A stretch of 51,258 bases of DNA from Candidatus Berkelbacteria bacterium. Its GTDB lineage: Bacteria; Patescibacteriota; UBA1384; JACPKC01. Both the position numbers and the translations under genes were made by a program. The notes beneath the pieces are model-generated. The model worked only from the letters and a program-made list of their open reading frames with translations. It was not told the origin of the DNA and did not search any database. Of the stretch, positions 40,305 to 48,157 are shown one piece after another (the first letter of the stretch is position 1; each line of letters opens with the position of its first letter). The stretch is from positions 1-51,258 of the forward strand of contig JACQIO010000014.1 of NCBI GenBank assembly GCA_016198415.1, written 5' to 3'.

Positions 40305-42383
40305 CTAGCTCCCGGCAATGTCCCAGTAGGCATGAGTGGTCCGGGGAAACCAAGCGATACCATCGGCCACCAGGCCGACATCGAGTCGTTGGGTGCCACT
40401 ACTGGTGCCGCTGTTCCGAATCTGAAAGGTGAAGGTGCCGGTCTCGCCGGGCGCAACGCTCGCTTCGGTCAACGTCGCTGGCCGATTGGCCGAGACCCAA
40501 TTGGAGGCGAGCGGGAAGGTACTGAAGCTAAAGTTGTAGTCCCGGTCGACGGTCCCCAGGTTCACGGCTCCGCGACGCCAGGTGGCGGTCCCAGTGTTCC
40601 GGTAGCGGATCGTCATCGTTGAGGACTGCCCCACCGCGAGCGTGGGGTAGCGGAAGTCACCGGCCGAACTCGACCACGCGACAACCTGAGCGTCGTAGGC
40701 CGGGGAAACGGTGATGTCCCAGTACGCGTGCGTCTTGGCTGGGAACCACGCGATGCCGTCGGCAACGAGGCCGACGTCAAGGCGATAGCTCCCGCCAGCG
40801 ACGGTCCCCGGGTTCGCCAGCTGGAAGGTGAAGGTCCCGATCTCACTGGGAGCGACACTCGCCTCAGTCAACGTCGCCGGTCGATTCGTTGAGAGCCAAC
40901 CCGAGGCAAGGGGTTCGCTGTCGAGGCGGAAGTTGAAGTCCCGGTCAACGGTCCCGAGATTGACAACGTTCCGGAACCAGCGCGTTCGGCCGGTGTTCCG
41001 GTAGCGGATGGTGATGGTGACCGGATCGGTCCCGGAGAGACGCGGGTAGGCCCCCTCCTGACCCGAGCTCGACCAAGACACCACCTCGCCGGCGTAGTTG
41101 CCGGCATTCCGAATGGCGGCCTGAAGGTTGAGGATACCCCAGCCGGTCTCGTCAGTCCGCCCGCTCCCGCCCGACACCTGCCGAGCGGTGGAGAGGAGGA
41201 TATCGACAATCTCCTGGTTGCCCGCGCTCGAGTGAAAGTCTTTGACGACCATGACACCACCGGCCACGAACGGCGTCGCCAACGACGTGCCCGAGAGCGT
41301 CGTGTAGCCACCGCCATCCTTGGTAGTGTAGATCGACTCACCCGGGGCCATGAGGTCAAGGTTGGCACCGTAGTTTGAGAAGCTCGACCGCGCGTCGCTA
41401 CTCCCCACGGATCCAACGGCGAGGACGTGCTCGCTCGCGGCTGGGTAGCTGACCGTATTAGTGCTGTCGTTGCCACTCGCCGCAACCAGCACAATCCCCC
41501 TGGACCAGGCTTGGTCAAGGGCCGAGGTGAGGGCGGCCGACTCGGTCCCGCGGCCAAAACTCATGGAGATGACGTGGACTCCGGCATCAATCGCGTAGGT
41601 GAGTGCCTCAACGACATCGCTCGTCGTTGCCATGCCGGAACTATCAAAGGCCTTGACTGGGACGAGTTTGGCCCGCCAGTCAACCCCCGCCACGCCGAGA
41701 CTATTGTTACCGGAGGCGGCCGCCACCCCAGCCACGCTCGTGCCGTGACCGTTGTCGTCGGAGTCGGTGTTGGCGGCCAGATCGGCATCGGTCATCACGT
41801 TCCGGCCGGCCAGGATCTTTCCGGATAAGTCTTCATGGGTGCCGTCGATGCCGGTGTCGATGATCGCAATCTTGGCGGTCGTCTTGCCCTGGACGTAGTC
41901 CCAGGCCTCAGGGGCCCGAATCTGCTCGAGCGCCGTCCGCTGGCTGGCGTAGTTGGCATCGTTCGGCGTGGCGGTGATCGCAAGGAGCGCGTCGTCCTCA
42001 ATGCTCTCCACCTCGGCGAGCGCCAGACTCCGTTCACGCACCTGGTTGCGCAGCTCGGGATCCCAGACGGTCACTGTCACCACCCCGGTCCCCGGATGGA
42101 GGGCCAGATCGTCAGGGCTGATCCCGAGCTCAGCCGCCAGGCCGTCCAGCGACGGGGGGTCAGCCTGGAAGGTGATGAGGAGTTGCCGAGCGGCCCGTTG
42201 ATCAGCCGGCGTGATCGGCCCGGCTCTCCCCAGCTCAGCGGGCGACGCCTGAGAGGCCTCGGCCGCCGGTTCCGCCCCTACCGGGCGGCTCCCGATTCGG
42301 AGCCCCAGCCCAATTAGCCCGCCCACGACAAGGAACCCAAGGAGCACTCGGACCTGGACGGGGAGCTCGGCCAGTCCAGTCAT
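40305..42383 (-). CDS. Secreted/anchored S8 subtilisin-like protease with two C-terminal NBR1-Ig-like repeats
   Basis: A 692-residue serine protease. An N-terminal hydrophobic segment (VRVLLGFLVVGGLIGLGLRIG) directs export or anchoring; a propeptide follows (about 60-150, with ARQLLITFQADPPSLDGLA, fervidolysin-like). The catalytic triad is intact: IAIIDTGIDGTHEDL (Asp176), DNGHGTSVAGVAAA (His213) and TTLSGTSLATPFVAGG (Ser367). The C-terminal 265 residues hold two repeats of about 130 residues (VVAWSSSAGDFRYPTLAVGQ ... RLDVGLVADGIAWF) of NBR1 Ig-like type, also found in the neighbour at 43169. Such domains probably bind the cell surface or a glycan. It overlaps the upstream methyltransferase by ATGA. 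Confidence 0.93.
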   Translation of the reverse strand: MTGLAELPVQVRVLLGFLVVGGLIGLGLRIGSRPVGAEPAAEASQASPAELGRAGPITPADQRAARQLLITFQADPPSLDGLAAELGISPDDLALHPGTGVVTVTVWDPELRNQVRERSLALAEVESIEDDALLAITATPNDANYASQRTALEQIRAPEAWDYVQGKTTAKIAIIDTGIDGTHEDLSGKILAGRNVMTDADLAANTDSDDNGHGTSVAGVAAASGNNSLGVAGVDWRAKLVPVKAFDSSGMATTSDVVEALTYAIDAGVHVISMSFGRGTESAALTSALDQAWSRGIVLVAASGNDSTNTVSYPAASEHVLAVGSVGSSDARSSFSNYGANLDLMAPGESIYTTKDGGGYTTLSGTSLATPFVAGGVMVVKDFHSSAGNQEIVDILLSTARQVSGGSGRTDETGWGILNLQAAIRNAGNYAGEVVSWSSSGQEGAYPRLSGTDPVTITIRYRNTGRTRWFRNVVNLGTVDRDFNFRLDSEPLASGWLSTNRPATLTEASVAPSEIGTFTFQLANPGTVAGGSYRLDVGLVADGIAWFPAKTHAYWDITVSPAYDAQVVAWSSSAGDFRYPTLAVGQSSTMTIRYRNTGTATWRRGAVNLGTVDRDYNFSFSTFPLASNWVSANRPATLTEASVAPGETGTFTFQIRNSGTSSGTQRLDVGLVADGIAWFPRTTHAYWDIAGS
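40308..41099 (-). repeat. Two NBR1-Ig-like protein repeats in the subtilase
   Basis: Units at 40308-40697 and 40698-41099. They share YRNTG, NLGTVDRDxNF, the RPATLTEASVAP block and RLDVGLVADGIAWFP. The DNA of the two units has diverged, unlike the pair at 43.2-44.0 kb. Confidence 0.85.
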
Positions 42384-43135
42384 GCGCCCCCTCCTGGCTG
42401 TTGGGCCACCAGCCAGATCCGCGTCTGGAAGGCTCCAAAGATGAACCGTGCGAGCACGGGGTAGGTGAGCATCCGAACCGTCTCAAGGAGGCCCTCGTGT
42501 CGCGGCTGAAAGGCCTGGCCGCTCGCGTGATAGCGCCAGACCTGGGCAAACCCAACCTGGCGACAGCTGCGCGCGAGCGCCGCGGCATCCAGGCCGCGTT
42601 CGGTCACGCCAAACCGCTTGGTCGCAGCTACGGCGGCCGGATCAGAGGCGTGAGCCCGGTTCGGTTCGGCCAGGATGAGAACCCCGCCGGGTCGAAGACG
42701 TTGGGCGGCACTCCTGAGAGCCGGCTCGTCGGCTTGACAGTGGTGGAGGGCGTCATAGATGAGGACAACGTCCACGCGATCCGCTGGCTCGAGCGCGATC
42801 GGTGCCTCCATATCGGCGACCACAAAGGTCACCGCGACCCCGGCCTGCTTGGCCTTCTCCTTGGCAACCGCAATCATCTGGGGCGAAAGGTCAAAGCCGG
42901 TCACGGTGTAGCCCAGCTGAGCCAGGAAGAGCGAGAGCCAGCCTGGACCACAGCCCAGTTCGACGATCCGCTCGGCGTCCGGGGCGTGTCGAGCCAGGAG
43001 TGCCAGGAACGTGGCCACGTCAGCCAAGTTGCGCTGCGACTCGGCCCGATCGAACGTGCCAAATGGCTTAGACCGTAACCAAGCCTGCTCAGCTGGTGAC
43101 AGCTTGGTGGGAAAAGCGATCTCGTGCTCTTTCAT
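42380..43135 (-). CDS. Class I SAM-dependent methyltransferase
   Basis: 251 residues. Motif I RIVELGCGPGWLSLFLAQLGY (near 60), TGFDLSPQMIAVAKEKAKQAG, VVLIYDALHHCQADEPALRSA and PGGVLILAEPNRAHA, all in the order of Methyltransf_25/11 enzymes. The substrate is unknown. It is followed by the subtilase (ATGA overlap) and preceded, 33 bases away, by the lytic-like secreted protein. An AAGGA site lies ten bases before the ATG; the intervening TATACG could also be a -10, which would make the transcript nearly leaderless. Confidence 0.9.
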   Translation of the reverse strand: MKEHEIAFPTKLSPAEQAWLRSKPFGTFDRAESQRNLADVATFLALLARHAPDAERIVELGCGPGWLSLFLAQLGYTVTGFDLSPQMIAVAKEKAKQAGVAVTFVVADMEAPIALEPADRVDVVLIYDALHHCQADEPALRSAAQRLRPGGVLILAEPNRAHASDPAAVAATKRFGVTERGLDAAALARSCRQVGFAQVWRYHASGQAFQPRHEGLLETVRMLTYPVLARFIFGAFQTRIWLVAQQPGGGA

Positions 43136-43168
43136 AGGGCGTATATCCTTGGCACAGGCGATCCGTTC

Positions 43169-44668
43169 CTAGGCTCCCACGTCCCAGTAGGCATGGGTGG
43201 TTCGGGGGAACCAAGTAATGCCGTCGGCCACCAGGCCAACATCAAGACGATAGGTCCCGCCAGTGACACCCCCAGGATTCGTCACCTGGAACGTGAACGT
43301 CCCCGTTTCGCCCGGGGCCACGCTCGCCTCGGTCAAGGTGGCCGGGCGGTTGGTGGAGAGCCAGTTGGAGGCGAGGGCGTAGCTCCCAAACCGGAAGCCA
43401 AAGTTCTCATCGACGGTGCCGAGGTTGACGGTGCCACGCGCCCAAGAAGCCGTCCCCGTATTCAGGTACCGAATCGATAGGGTCGACGTCTGACCACTAC
43501 TCAAGGTGGGGTAGCGGAAGTCCCCGGCCGAGGTGGACCAGGAAACCACTTGGCCATCGTACGCCGGTAAGGTCCGGACTTCCCAGAAGGCATGGGTGGT
43601 TCGGGGGAACCAAGTGACGCCGTCGGCCACTAACCCGACGTCGAGGCGGTACGTATCGGCGTGGATCCCACCGTGTCTGACCTGGAATGTAAAGGTGCCG
43701 GTTTCGCCGGGGGCCACGCTCGCCTCGGTCAAGGTGGCCGGGCGGTTGGTGGAGAGCCAGTTGGAGGCGAGGGCGTAGCTCCCAAACCGGAAGCCAAAGT
43801 TCTCATCGACGGTGCCCAGGTTGACCGTGCCACGGCGCCAAGTGGCGGTTCCGATGTTCCGGTAGGTAATCGTGAGCGTTGCGGTCTGCCCGGACGCGAG
43901 GGTGGGGTAGCGGAAGTCCCCGGCCGAAGTGGACCAGGAAACCACCTGGCCGTCAAAGGCTGGGCTTGTGAACCGATAGGTGTTGTAGAAGAGGTTCCAG
44001 AAGTTGTAGTTCCCGTTGTAGACGTGCGGGGTGTAGCGGTAGAGCGAGGCGGCGGCTCGGTTATCGTACGAGCCACAGTTGGTGCCGTTGTGATCGGAGA
44101 AACAGAAGCTCTGACCAACTTGGTAGTCGGCAAAGTCGTGGCCTGAGGCACGCTCGTAGTTGTAGCGGAGCTGCCAGGCCCCATTCTCCACCTGCTTGGT
44201 GAATCCCGCGTAGGTGGCGTTACAGCCACCACCGTCCGGACAGGCGTAGCCCATGGCCGCCCGGAGCGCCCCCTCGCTGTACTCGGACCGGGTGATGAGG
44301 CTCTGCTCTTTCTGGAGGGTGGCCAGAATCACGCCGGGGTGGACGGTCCCCGTTGCCTCGGTGATGGCGATCCCGTTGATGCTGCCGGAGGCCTCGCCTA
44401 CCCCATGCGCCGCATCGACGATGATCTGGGCAGCCGATCGTCCGCCCTCAGAGAAGCCGGCCAGGTAACTACCTCGATCCACGAGGAAACGTTGGACGTC
44501 GTCCACGCTCAGTGCATTCACGCTCGTGAACTCACCATCGGAGATGAGGTTGGAGGGGTTGAACTCAGCGGCCTGGACGACCGGCGCGAACAGGCTGAAG
44601 CCAAGCCCCAGGAATCCGAGTCCAACGAGCCTTTGGATAGATCGACGGGCATCGTCAACAGTCGACAC
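43169..44668 (-). CDS. Secreted lytic-enzyme-like protein with two NBR1-Ig-like repeats
   Basis: 499 residues from GTG (VSTVDDARRSIQRLVGLGFL), five bases after GGAGGGAG; the track start is 12 codons earlier without a ribosome site. A signal peptide ends LFAPVVQA-AEF. Residues about 40-240 form a domain with VDDVQRFLVDRGSYL, VHPGVILATLQKEQSLIT, MGYACPDGGGC and AAASLYRYTPHVYNGNYNFWNLFYNTY. The LQKEQSL glutamate and the aromatic ending resemble lysozyme/transglycosylase-like secreted proteins of CPR bacteria; the activity is inferred. Two repeats of about 130 residues end the protein, nearly identical to each other. The gene is probably first in the 37.8-44.7 kb cluster. Confidence 0.82.
   Translation of the reverse strand: MSTVDDARRSIQRLVGLGFLGLGFSLFAPVVQAAEFNPSNLISDGEFTSVNALSVDDVQRFLVDRGSYLAGFSEGGRSAAQIIVDAAHGVGEASGSINGIAITEATGTVHPGVILATLQKEQSLITRSEYSEGALRAAMGYACPDGGGCNATYAGFTKQVENGAWQLRYNYERASGHDFADYQVGQSFCFSDHNGTNCGSYDNRAAASLYRYTPHVYNGNYNFWNLFYNTYRFTSPAFDGQVVSWSTSAGDFRYPTLASGQTATLTITYRNIGTATWRRGTVNLGTVDENFGFRFGSYALASNWLSTNRPATLTEASVAPGETGTFTFQVRHGGIHADTYRLDVGLVADGVTWFPRTTHAFWEVRTLPAYDGQVVSWSTSAGDFRYPTLSSGQTSTLSIRYLNTGTASWARGTVNLGTVDENFGFRFGSYALASNWLSTNRPATLTEASVAPGETGTFTFQVTNPGGVTGGTYRLDVGLVADGITWFPRTTHAYWDVGA
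43172..43957 (-). repeat. Two near-identical NBR1-Ig-like repeat units
   Basis: Units at 43172-43561 and 43562-43957. About 107 bases (43314-43420 and the matching part of the other unit, near 43710-43816) are identical, and the flanks differ by single bases. This points to recent duplication or gene conversion. Confidence 0.9.
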
Positions 44669-44694
44669 GAGGTCTCCCTCCGTTCTTACGACGG

Positions 44695-44703
44695 AGTATA
44701 ACA
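44695..44703 (-). promoter_or_regulatory. Extended -10 promoter of the lytic-like gene
   Basis: On the minus strand TGTTATACT combines a TG extension with a five-of-six -10 (TATACT), 26 bases before the GTG start. No good -35 is present at the right distance, as is normal for extended -10 promoters. The rest of the 158-base gap to the PAP2 gene holds diffuse TCTGG/CCAGA inverted words but no gene. Confidence 0.5.
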
Positions 44704-44826
44704 TAGCCGAGTCTCCCAGACCTCTGGAGGATCAGATCACCAGTGAAATCCCAGTTCCTCAGACTGCCAGATGCTGCTGGGCTATCTGACCGACTCACTG
44801 GTCTCTGGTTCGCCTGGTGGTCTGAA

Positions 44827-45438
44827 TCACCGAAAGGTGATCAGGTAGAGGGCGTAGGTCAGGCCAATTCCAAAGAGGCCACCGAGGACCCCCTGCGCGA
44901 TGGTGTGACGGTGTCGGTACGTCCGGGCCCAAATCACGAGTGGCAGGCCCAAGAGTAACCACCAGCCCCACGGCGCCTCGGCCAAGAGGGCAAAGGCCGC
45001 CGCGGCCCCGGCGTAGACCCAGCTGTGGATACTGACCTTCCACAGGAGGGTGATCAAGGCCGCCACCAGGCCGTTGGCAAAGGCGACCAAGGCGAGGAGG
45101 AAGATGGTGGTTGGGGCATCGAGGAGCCAGAGCGTGATGATCCCCAGGCCGGCCGAGACAAGGAAGATGAGGAAGACGGTCGCGCGTTGCTCGCGGACCA
45201 TGATGTGGATATCCGTGATGCGGCCAACCCGAACCCCCCAGATGACGTAGCAGGCCGGGATCAGACCGGTGAAGAGCAGCATCGTCCCCGCCCAGGTGAG
45301 GAACTCCGCTGTGGTATCGGCCACTCCCCAGGTAGCCCCCAGGACCAGGAGCGGGAAGATCACAAACGGACTCGCCACCGCTGAGATGAGGTAGGCAAGG
45401 CGACCCCGCTTGGATGAGGAGGCAACCGACGGACGCAT
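44827..45438 (-). CDS. PAP2 family phosphatase (membrane)
   Basis: 203 residues, about six helices. The conserved phosphatase blocks are KVSIHSWVYAGAAAAF (His of the second motif) and ARTYRHRHTIAQGVLGGLFG (R-x-x-x-x-x-H-T-x-x-Q of the third), with a weaker first motif (VREQRATVFLIFL). PAP2 enzymes remove phosphate from polyprenyl diphosphate, phosphatidic acid or similar lipids; here recycling of the glycan carrier lipid is a reasonable guess. It is divergent from comF. There is no ribosome site; a promoter ending six bases before the ATG suggests a leaderless transcript. Confidence 0.85.
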   Translation of the reverse strand: MRPSVASSSKRGRLAYLISAVASPFVIFPLLVLGATWGVADTTAEFLTWAGTMLLFTGLIPACYVIWGVRVGRITDIHIMVREQRATVFLIFLVSAGLGIITLWLLDAPTTIFLLALVAFANGLVAALITLLWKVSIHSWVYAGAAAAFALLAEAPWGWWLLLGLPLVIWARTYRHRHTIAQGVLGGLFGIGLTYALYLITFR

Positions 45439-45444
45439 GGAGCC

Positions 45445-45473
45445 ATCATCCCGGAGCGCTCCAGGAGCGTCAA
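45445..45473 (-). promoter_or_regulatory. PAP2 gene promoter, probably leaderless
   Basis: Minus strand TTGACG (five of six), exactly 17 bases, GATGAT (four of six), then only six bases (GGCTCC) to the ATG. Initiation would fall on the start codon. Confidence 0.6.
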
Positions 45474-45479
45474 TTCTGC

Positions 45480-45485
45480 TAGGCT
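45480..45485 (+). promoter_or_regulatory. comF -10 element, probably leaderless
   Basis: TAGGCT (T-A-n-n-n-T) ends six bases before the comF ATG, and no ribosome-binding site lies between. The -35 region is poor. It overlaps the divergent PAP2 promoter region. Confidence 0.4.
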
Positions 45486-45491
45486 GATCCT

Positions 45492-46196
45492 ATGGTCTCT
45501 CTGCTAGAGGCTGCTCGAGACGCGGTGCTCGACCTCGTCTTCCCCACCCGCTGCCTCGGCTGCGATGCACCGGGTCAGTGGTTCTGTGAGACCTGCCTGA
45601 CCGCCAGTCGACTGACGCGCTCCCTCACCCACTGCCAACGTTGCAACCGGTTTACCAGACGGCCCGGTCGGCTCTGTGGAGCGCACCGCCAGGCACTCGG
45701 GCTCCACGGTCTGGCCAGCCTGGGTGACTTCCACGCCCCACCGCTCCGCCGGGCCATCCACCTGGGTAAGTACGAGGCCGTCGGTACCGGCCTCACGGCC
45801 CTGACGACGCATCTCCTGGAACGAGTCGAACCGGTCTTGGCGGCCGTGCCGGTGGGCGTCCTGGTCCCCCTACCCCTCTCGGCGCCGCGGCTCCGGACCC
45901 GCGGCTACAACCAGAGCCTGATCATCGCCCGAGAGCTCGAGCGGCGGACTGGCCACGCGCTCTCGCTGGGCCTGACGCGACGCCAAGACGCCGGCCAGCA
46001 GGTGGGTCGCTCGCGGGCCGAGCGTCTCGATGCCATGGACGGCGTCTTTGCCTGGCGAGGTGAGCACGCCCCGCGCTCGGTCATCCTCGTCGACGACGTC
46101 ATCACCACCGGTGCGACCCTCCGGGCGGCCGCCCAGGCACTGCGCACCGCTGGCGCCCGCGAGATCTACGCCCTGACGCTGGCGGATGAGGTCTGA
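45492..46196 (+). CDS. comF: ComF family phosphoribosyltransferase-like protein
   Basis: 234 residues. The N-terminal zinc-finger-like part has CLGCDAPGQWFCETCL and a further THCQRCNRF pair. The C-terminal PRTase domain carries VPLPLSAPRLRTRGYNQSLIIARELERRTG and the PRPP loop SVILVDDVITTGATLRAAAQAL. ComF/GntX proteins are linked to DNA uptake in competent bacteria, and ComF is widely kept in CPR genomes along with type IV pili. The start has no ribosome site and follows a -10-like TAGGCT by six bases. Confidence 0.93.
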   Translation: MVSLLEAARDAVLDLVFPTRCLGCDAPGQWFCETCLTASRLTRSLTHCQRCNRFTRRPGRLCGAHRQALGLHGLASLGDFHAPPLRRAIHLGKYEAVGTGLTALTTHLLERVEPVLAAVPVGVLVPLPLSAPRLRTRGYNQSLIIARELERRTGHALSLGLTRRQDAGQQVGRSRAERLDAMDGVFAWRGEHAPRSVILVDDVITTGATLRAAAQALRTAGAREIYALTLADEV

Positions 46197-46206
46197 CCCT
46201 GCTCGA

Positions 46207-46235
46207 TTGAAAATTCTGGCATCCGCGGGTAGGAT
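46207..46235 (+). promoter_or_regulatory. hsp20 promoter
   Basis: TTGAAA, 17 bases, TAGGAT, with a strong GAGGAGGA ribosome site and ATG 23 bases beyond. Both boxes are near consensus (five and four of six). No CIRCE element is seen, so heat control is not shown. Confidence 0.65.
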
Positions 46236-46258
46236 GAATGTGACAGAGGAGGAGGACT

Positions 46259-46648
46259 ATGGCGACGCAAGCTGCGACGAGCGATCTCACCAACGACGAC
46301 TGGATGGATGAGGATGCGGGTGGCCAGCTGGCCATTGACGCCTACCAGACCGATGACACGGTGGTCATCAAGGCGCCGATTGCCGGCGTCAATCCGGAAG
46401 ACCTCGAGGTCAACATCACCGAGGACACGGTCATGATCAAGGGCGAACGGCACGCCGGCGAGAGCGTCCAGCGCGAGCACTACTTTATGCAAGAGTGCTA
46501 CTGGGGCGCCTTCTCCCGCTCCTACGTCCTGCCGACGGCCGTTGACGCCGACAACGCCGACGCCCAGCTCAAGAACGGCATCCTGACGATTACGATCCCC
46601 AAGCTCTCCAAGACCCGCGCCCGCCGCTTGGCTGTCAAGACGCGGTGA
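46259..46648 (+). CDS. Hsp20 / small heat-shock protein
   Basis: A 129-residue alpha-crystallin-domain chaperone that holds unfolding proteins in an ATP-independent way. The domain begins GQLAIDAYQTDDTVVIKAPIAGVNPEDLEVNI and includes DTVMIKGERHAGESVQREHYFMQE, AFSRSYVLPTAVDADNADAQLKNGILTITIPK, with the canonical A-x-L-x-N-G-I-L motif. Its own promoter and ribosome site are clear. The 3' end overlaps the convergent UGP gene by 14 bases. Confidence 0.95.
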   Translation: MATQAATSDLTNDDWMDEDAGGQLAIDAYQTDDTVVIKAPIAGVNPEDLEVNITEDTVMIKGERHAGESVQREHYFMQECYWGAFSRSYVLPTAVDADNADAQLKNGILTITIPKLSKTRARRLAVKTR

Positions 46649-48068
46649 ATCGCGACGGCTCTGAGAACTCGATCGTCTCGTCCTTGAGCACGGCGTGGGT
46701 GATCGTGTGCTGAACGTCTGATCGATTGACGATGGTCACCTCGCCCCCCAGGTGGACGTTCGGTCCAAACTGGACATCGCCCTCCACCGTCAGGCGCTCA
46801 CAGGCCACCAGCGAAGGCAGCATCGGGAAGCGGGCCTCAAAGTCCGCCAGGAGACCGTAGTACTTGGGATCGAGGCGAATGATCGGTCCAGTCGAGCGCG
46901 ACGGGTGGAGCCGGAGCTGACCGGCGTGGAGTTCGTAGGCATCGGACCGAACCGCCAAGAGATCGGTGGTTTTTTTGACCGGCACAAAGCGGGCCCGGGG
47001 GACTTGGACGGCCACGGCACCCGGGAACTCATGAATGGCCGAGCCCATCGCCGTCTCCAGCTGAACGACCGCCAGCGAGGTTGGGTCCGTAGGATCGACG
47101 GTCTTTCGATTGACGATCACGGGCAGGTTGAGCGGACCGGCCGCGAGCCGCTCCTTGACTGCGCTCAGATCAAGCCAGAGGCTGTTGGTGTTGAAGGCGC
47201 GGTGCCGAGTGATGTCTTGGAAAGCCGGCTCGTCCGCCGGCAGACACTGGGCGACCTCGCGCAGGAGGAGCCGGCCGTCCAGCCCGCGGGCCAGGTGACC
47301 GCCCTTGCGGTCCGCTTCGGTCCGCTCTGCCACCTCCATGAGGAATGGGTGCTGACCTTGGATGAGGGCGCCAAGGAGCGTTGGGTCGACGGTGGCGCCG
47401 AGGTTGTCAGCGTTCGAGACAAACAGGTAGCGAATCTCATCAGTCAAGAAGGTCTCGAGGAGCCCGCTCGAGAGGAGCGTCAGGTAGAGATCCCCGTGGC
47501 CCGGTGGCGCCCAAGCCAGCTCAGGCTCGGCCGGCCAGTCGACGGGCCCCAAGCGCTCAGCCGAAAGCTTGGGGAGCCGGTGCTGGAGGACGGTCAGGGG
47601 GACGGCCTGGTCAGGGTCCGCCTCGGCCCGACGCGCCAGGAACGCTCCCGTGGCCTCGTCCGTGGCGGTGCTATTCATGAGAACCAGCGGCAGCGAGGCA
47701 CCGGTGCTCCGCCGCAGCGAGACGAGCTGATCGAGTATGAGATCCAGGAAGCTGGCGCTGCCCCGGATAGGCAGGAGCGACTTTGGCCCCCGCAGGCCCA
47801 TGTTCGTCCCCAGGCCACCGTTCAGCTTGAGGACCGCCAGTTGGCCGAGGGCCGCCTGTCCAAGCGGCGTCACCTCGTCGATGGCGTCGTAGGCCGGAAG
47901 GTCGGTGACCGGCGTGATGTCCGCCTCCCGAATGAAACCCGCCTGACCGGCCACCAAGGATTGGTACTGACGCGCGACCTCGGTGATGAAAACCTCTGGC
48001 GCACCGTCAGCCACCAGCCGCGATGCCACAGCTGGCCACTGGTCCTGGGGGGTTCGCACACCGGTCAT
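46635..48068 (-). CDS. UTP-glucose-1-phosphate uridylyltransferase, eukaryote-type UDPGP family
   Basis: Makes UDP-glucose from UTP and glucose-1-phosphate. 477 residues, much longer than bacterial GalU (about 300), and of the UGP1/UDPGP family: LAVLKLNGGLGTNMGLRGPKSLLPI (nucleotide-binding loop with the K-S lysine), PPGHGDLYLTLLSSGLLETFL, LFVSNADNLGATVDPTLLG and NTNSLWLDLSAV. C-terminal ACERLTVEGDVQFGPNVHLGGEVTI forms a left-handed beta-helix end. It supplies UDP-glucose to GalE and the glycosyltransferases. A promoter with TAGACT ends nine bases before the ATG; AAGG in between could act as a weak ribosome site. Confidence 0.93.
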   Translation of the reverse strand: MTGVRTPQDQWPAVASRLVADGAPEVFITEVARQYQSLVAGQAGFIREADITPVTDLPAYDAIDEVTPLGQAALGQLAVLKLNGGLGTNMGLRGPKSLLPIRGSASFLDLILDQLVSLRRSTGASLPLVLMNSTATDEATGAFLARRAEADPDQAVPLTVLQHRLPKLSAERLGPVDWPAEPELAWAPPGHGDLYLTLLSSGLLETFLTDEIRYLFVSNADNLGATVDPTLLGALIQGQHPFLMEVAERTEADRKGGHLARGLDGRLLLREVAQCLPADEPAFQDITRHRAFNTNSLWLDLSAVKERLAAGPLNLPVIVNRKTVDPTDPTSLAVVQLETAMGSAIHEFPGAVAVQVPRARFVPVKKTTDLLAVRSDAYELHAGQLRLHPSRSTGPIIRLDPKYYGLLADFEARFPMLPSLVACERLTVEGDVQFGPNVHLGGEVTIVNRSDVQHTITHAVLKDETIEFSEPSRFTAS

Positions 48069-48077
48069 GATGCCTTG

Positions 48078-48107
48078 AGTCTAGCGGGGGAGGGGAGTCT
48101 CCGGCAA
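48078..48107 (-). promoter_or_regulatory. Putative promoter of the uridylyltransferase gene
   Basis: Minus strand TTGCCG (four of six), 18 bases, TAGACT, nine bases before the ATG. The short leader (CAAGGCATC) contains AAGG, so the mRNA is either leaderless or nearly so. Confidence 0.45.
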
Positions 48108-48125
48108 CTCGCGACGCGGGCGTGC

Positions 48126-48131
48126 TACAAT
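48126..48131 (+). promoter_or_regulatory. -10 element of the lipoprotein/pilin operon
   Basis: TACAAT (five of six) lies 26 bases before the ATG of the binding-protein gene, and is followed by GGGGAGGG. No good -35 at 16-18 bases. Confidence 0.45.
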
Positions 48132-48157
48132 ATGAGCAGCAGGGGAGGGTCCTCGAC

